This document shows positions 13,953-16,961 of a stretch of DNA of 16,961 nucleotides, piece by piece. The number at the start of each line of letters is the position of its first letter. The stretch's first letter is position 1. The stretch is from Pseudomonadota bacterium (GTDB lineage: Bacteria > Pseudomonadota > Alphaproteobacteria > Caulobacterales > Caulobacteraceae), in NCBI GenBank assembly GCA_023432855.1, contig JAEZEZ010000084.1, forward strand, positions 1-16,961, read 5' to 3'. Both the position numbers and the translations under genes were made by a program. The notes beneath the pieces are model-generated. The model searched no databases and was not told where the DNA came from. It was given only the letters and a program-made list of their open reading frames with translations.

Positions 13953-14636
13953 ATGGAAGCAAGTTCCGGGGGCGTGCGGGCGGCCATGTTCTTCAAGAAG
14001 AAGCCGAAGAAAGACGACGCGGCGGCGCAGGGCGCCGAGACCGAGGCGCCTGCGCCCGCCGAAGGCGCGGACGGCGAGGGCGAAGCCAAGAAGAAGGGCC
14101 TTCCGCCCAAGCTCCTCATCATGATCGGCGTCGCCGCCGTCCTGGTGCTGGGCGGCGGCGGCGCGGGCGCCTTCTTCCTGCTCAAGCCCAAGGCCGGCGA
14201 TCACGGCGAGGCCGCGGCCAAGGGCGGCGACCACGGCAAGAAGGCGAAGAAGGACAAGGGCGGCCATGGCAAGGGCGGCAAGCCCGGCGAGAAGGACGAG
14301 GCCGGCGGCATGGTGCGCGAAGGCCCCGACGGGGTCACCTTCTATACGATGCCCGACCTGGTGGTGAACATTCAGACCGCCGACGGCCGGCCGACCTTCC
14401 TCAAGCTAAAGCTCACCTTCGAAATGAAGGACCCCCACACGGCGGAACTGATCGCCTCCGGGTCGCCGCGCCTTCAGGACATGTTCCAGACCTTCCTGCG
14501 CGAGCTGCGCCCGGAAGACCTGAGCGGCAGCCAGGGCAGCTACCAGCTGCGCATGGAGATTCTGCGCCGGGTGAACCTGGTGCTGGCGCCCAGCAAGGTC
14601 GACGCCGTCCTGATCGAGGAGATGTTGATCCAGTAG
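13953..14636 (+). CDS. fliL: Flagellar basal body-associated protein FliL
   Basis: FliL is an inner-membrane protein that surrounds the stators and supports motor torque. The 227-residue frame has a basic N-terminus (FFKKKPKK), one membrane segment (about 54-77), a Gly/Lys/His-rich linker (79-115) with two GDHG units, and the FliL domain (about 128-227): VTFYTMPDLVVNI, KLKLTFEMKD, LQDMFQTFLRELRPEDL, GSYQLRMEILRRVN, VLIEEMLIQ. The start is uncertain. The ATG at 13953 has a badly spaced ribosome site and is only 17 nt from a CtrA box, while ATG 13986 (MFFKKKPKK) would leave room for a promoter. It is the first gene of the fliL-fliM unit. Confidence 0.92.
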   Translation: MEASSGGVRAAMFFKKKPKKDDAAAQGAETEAPAPAEGADGEGEAKKKGLPPKLLIMIGVAAVLVLGGGGAGAFFLLKPKAGDHGEAAAKGGDHGKKAKKDKGGHGKGGKPGEKDEAGGMVREGPDGVTFYTMPDLVVNIQTADGRPTFLKLKLTFEMKDPHTAELIASGSPRLQDMFQTFLRELRPEDLSGSQGSYQLRMEILRRVNLVLAPSKVDAVLIEEMLIQ

Positions 14637-14652
14637 CGGATCGCGTGAACCC

Positions 14653-15717
14653 ATGTCCGACCCCGCCCTGCAGACCGATCAGATCGATTCCCTCGCCGAC
14701 GCCTCGCTCGCGGACGAGGCGGCGGGCGCGTCCGCCGAACGCATCCTGAACCAGGACGAGATCGACAGCCTGCTCGGCTTCGATCTCGGCGACGACGATG
14801 GTTCGGAGCGCAGCGGCATCCGCGCCATCATCAACTCCGCGCTCGTCTCCTACGAGCGCCTGCCGATGCTCGAGATCGTCTTCGACCGCCTGGTGCGGCT
14901 GATGACGACCTCCCTGCGCAACTTCACCTCGGATAACGTCGAGGTCAGCCTCGACAACATCTCGTCGATCCGCTTCGGCGACTACCTCAACTCGATCCCA
15001 CTGCCGGCCATCCTCTCGGTGTTCCGCGCCGAGGAGCTCGACAACTTCGGCCTGCTGACGGTCGATTCGAACCTGATCTATTCGATCGTCGACGTGCTGC
15101 TGGGCGGGCGCCGCGGCACCGCGGCCCTGCGCATCGAGGGACGGCCCTACACCACCATCGAGCGGGTGCTGGTGCAGCGGATGGTGGAGGTGGTGCTGCA
15201 GGACGCCCGCGCCGCCTTCGAGCCGCTTACGCCGGTGACCTTCAAACTGGACCGGCTCGAGACCAACCCGCGCTTCGCCGCCATCGCGCGGCCCGCCAAC
15301 GCGGCCATCCTCGTGCGCCTGCGCATCGACATGGAGGACCGGGGCGGCCGCATCGAGCTGCTGTTGCCCTACGCGACGCTCGAACCGATCCGGAAGATGC
15401 TGCTGCAGCAGTTCATGGGCGAGAAGTTCGGCCGCGACAACATCTGGGAAAGCCACCTGGCCACGGAGCTCTGGGGCACCCAGACCGAGGTGCGCGCGGT
15501 GCTCGACGAGCAGCAGGCGCCCCTTTCGCGGGTGCTGGATCTCAAGGTCGGCGAGACCCTGATGTTCAACGCGACGCCCGACAGCATGGTCGAGCTGCGC
15601 TGCGGCGCCATCCCCGTCACTCACGGGCGCATGGGCCGGCGCGGCAACAGCATCGCCGTGCGGGTGGAAGCGCCGCTTTCGCTGGCCGCCAAGTCAGCCG
15701 TGACGGGGTCCCTATGA
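14653..15717 (+). CDS. fliM: Flagellar motor switch protein FliM
   Basis: FliM forms the middle of the C ring; phosphorylated CheY binds its N-terminal peptide and changes rotation. The 354-residue protein has the CheY-binding peptide LNQDEIDSLLGF (32-43), the CheC-like middle domain (about 60-245) with DRLVRLMTTSLRNF, VEVSLDNISSIRFGDYLNSIP and the loop VLLGGRRG, and a SpoA-type C-terminal domain (about 275-350) with DLKVGETLMFN. A second, weaker copy of the peptide, LQTDQIDSLA, is seen at 6-15. The ATG at 14653 is 16 nt after fliL, and the stop overlaps the next start (ATGA). Confidence 0.97.
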   Translation: MSDPALQTDQIDSLADASLADEAAGASAERILNQDEIDSLLGFDLGDDDGSERSGIRAIINSALVSYERLPMLEIVFDRLVRLMTTSLRNFTSDNVEVSLDNISSIRFGDYLNSIPLPAILSVFRAEELDNFGLLTVDSNLIYSIVDVLLGGRRGTAALRIEGRPYTTIERVLVQRMVEVVLQDARAAFEPLTPVTFKLDRLETNPRFAAIARPANAAILVRLRIDMEDRGGRIELLLPYATLEPIRKMLLQQFMGEKFGRDNIWESHLATELWGTQTEVRAVLDEQQAPLSRVLDLKVGETLMFNATPDSMVELRCGAIPVTHGRMGRRGNSIAVRVEAPLSLAAKSAVTGSL

Positions 15718-16190
15718 GTTTCGCCGGCATCATCATGGACGTGCTCCTGGCCACCCTGCTGGTGGTGGCCCTGGTCTACGGCTTCCGGCTCGAGCGCCGG
15801 CTCAAGGCCCTGCGCGACGGTCAGGCGGGCTTCGCCGCGGCCGTGCGCGAGCTGGACGGCGCCGCCCGCCGCGCCGAGACCGGCCTGGCCTCGCTGCGCC
15901 AGGCGACCGACGAGGCCCACGACAGCCTGCACGACCGCATCCTGAAGGCGCGTGAGCTGAAGACCCAGCTGGAGACCCTGATCGCCCGCGCCGAGCGGAC
16001 ATCTTCCGCTGCGCCTGCGGTCGATGCGCCGCGCCGGACGCCGGCTCCCGCCGCGTCCCCGTCCTCGCCGCTCGCCGCCCGGCCCGCGGCGGACCCGGCC
16101 CGCCCGCGCGACCTCCCCATCGCCTCCTCGCGTCCGGCGCCCCGGCGCTTCGACGAGGATCTGTTCGAGTCCGCCGGAGACCGCCGATGA
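15714..16190 (+). CDS. pflI: PflI-like single-pass membrane protein (flagellar placement; DUF6468 type)
   Basis: This 158-residue protein has one N-terminal membrane segment (about 5-24), a charged helical stretch (25-95) likely to form a coiled coil, and a Pro/Ala/Arg-rich tail ending RRFDEDLFESAGDRR. Its build and its place directly after fliM fit PflI, which in Caulobacter crescentus localises to the flagellated pole and guides flagellum placement. This rests on context and architecture from memory, without alignment. The start overlaps the fliM stop (ATGA, 15714-15717), and the stop overlaps the next start in the same way (16187-16190), so all three are translationally coupled. Confidence 0.65.
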   Translation: MSFAGIIMDVLLATLLVVALVYGFRLERRLKALRDGQAGFAAAVRELDGAARRAETGLASLRQATDEAHDSLHDRILKARELKTQLETLIARAERTSSAAPAVDAPRRTPAPAASPSSPLAARPAADPARPRDLPIASSRPAPRRFDEDLFESAGDRR

Positions 16191-16961
16191 GCAAACTGCC
16201 CCGCATCCTGCCGCTGGTGGCCATCGCCGCTGGCGGCGTGCTCGCCGTGCGGGCCGTTTCCGGCCTCGAGGGCGCGCCCGAATTCCTGCAGGGCGCCCGC
16301 GCCTGGGCCGAGGAAGCCGCGCCGGGCGGACCTTCGGCCAAGGCCGCGGGAAAGTCCGGGGCGGCGCCTGCGGCCGCACGGCCCGCCGCCACCGCCGCGT
16401 CGCGACCGCCCGCCGCCGTCTGCGCTCCCAGCGCCGCCGAACTGGCGCGCGAGGCCGGCCTGTCGCCCGCGGAACTGCGCGTTCTGCAGAGCCTGGGCGA
16501 GCGCCGCGGCCAGCTCGACGCGCGTGAGAAGGCTTTCGAGACCCAGGTCGCGCTGCTGAACGCCGCGGAGACCAAGGTCGACGCCCGCATCAAGGCGCTG
16601 AACGCCCTGAAGGCCGAGCTGACCGGCCTCGTCGGGAAGGCCGACGAGCAGCGCGAGGCCGAGATCGCCCGCCTGGTGAAGGTCTACGAGAGCATGAAGC
16701 CCAAGGACGCCGCCCAGGTGATGACCCAGCTCGACGACCGGGTCCTCCTGCCGGTCGCGGGCAAGATGAAGGAACGCTCCCTGGCCGCGATCCTGGCCCA
16801 GATGCCGCCCATGGCCGCCAAGGCCCTGACCGAGAAGCTGGCCGACCGCTTCGCCTCGGAAGGCGCCGCCGCCCGTGTCGCCGCGGCCGTTTCCGGGACC
16901 GCTCCGACCGAGACCGCCGCCCCGAAGCCGGCGGCGGAACCGGCCGCCGCCGCGCCGGCGC
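16187..16961 (+). CDS. MotE-like flagellar protein (MgtE N-domain type), partial
   Basis: At least 258 residues are seen and the frame stays open at the window edge. Order of parts: an N-terminal hydrophobic segment (about 6-24, signal or anchor), an Ala/Pro-rich stretch with one Cys, a long coiled coil (about 85-160: SLGERRGQLDAREKAFETQV, then ALNALKAEL), and a helical domain (about 163-222) with VKVYESMKPKDAAQVMTQLDD and MKERSLAAILAQMPPMAAKALTEKLADRF, the MgtE N-domain or FliG-like fold found in MotE. In Sinorhizobium MotE is a chaperone for the periplasmic motility protein MotC. An Ala/Pro tail follows. The ATG at 16187 has GGAGA six bases upstream and overlaps the previous stop. Confidence 0.8.
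   Translation, partial: MSKLPRILPLVAIAAGGVLAVRAVSGLEGAPEFLQGARAWAEEAAPGGPSAKAAGKSGAAPAAARPAATAASRPPAAVCAPSAAELAREAGLSPAELRVLQSLGERRGQLDAREKAFETQVALLNAAETKVDARIKALNALKAELTGLVGKADEQREAEIARLVKVYESMKPKDAAQVMTQLDDRVLLPVAGKMKERSLAAILAQMPPMAAKALTEKLADRFASEGAAARVAAAVSGTAPTETAAPKPAAEPAAAAPA

Noticed and set aside
14413..15624. A 403-codon minus-strand frame opposite fliM
   Set aside because: It is antisense to a clear FliM and has no motif or signal.

Overview
The window is high-GC DNA with tightly packed, often overlapping genes. Its flagellar layout is typical of polarly flagellated Alphaproteobacteria: flgF-flgG-flgA-flgH diverging from fliL-fliM-(PflI-like)-(MotE-like). CtrA-like TTAAC sites, GANTC sites and a sigma-54 site lie between the two arms. 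Together with the xseB-ispA-dxs block this points to Caulobacterales (Caulobacter, Phenylobacterium or Brevundimonas). The genus is an inference from gene content, not from a database match.

Layout. (1) 1-256: the end of an EF-Tu gene and a strong intrinsic terminator. (2) 270-3538: three exported proteins, namely a CAP/SCP (YkwD-type) protein on the minus strand, a divergent M15-type zinc peptidase, and a GIN-domain (DUF2807) protein with seven glycine-rich repeats. (3) 3668-7121: an overlapping operon for exonuclease VII small subunit, CsaA, farnesyl diphosphate synthase and DXP synthase. IspA and Dxs link it to isoprenoid synthesis by the MEP pathway. (4) 10612 down to 7122, minus strand: five closely spaced genes, all with export signals. 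Four encode small proteins that share a gapless core, W-x(15)-P-x-S-D-x(7)-C-x(2)-G, and a C-terminal Cys motif. The fifth, in the middle, is a twin-arginine/lipobox amidase-signature enzyme. I do not recognise the small-protein family; this is the best candidate in the window for an undescribed system. (5) 13809 down to 10765, minus strand: flgF, flgG, flgA, flgH (distal rod, P-ring chaperone, L-ring). (6) 13953-16961, plus strand: fliL, fliM, a PflI-like membrane protein and a MotE-like protein that runs off the end.

The flagellar genes form two opposed transcription units sharing a 143-bp control region. It holds an exact sigma-54 promoter match (TGGCAC-N5-TTGC) reading into flgF, placed so that the flgF mRNA would have almost no leader. 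It also holds two CtrA-type TTAACC sites and two GANTC methylation sites, which suggest cell-cycle control of fliL. No RNA genes, insertion sequences, prophage genes or CRISPR arrays were seen, and no stretch longer than 300 bases lacks a gene.
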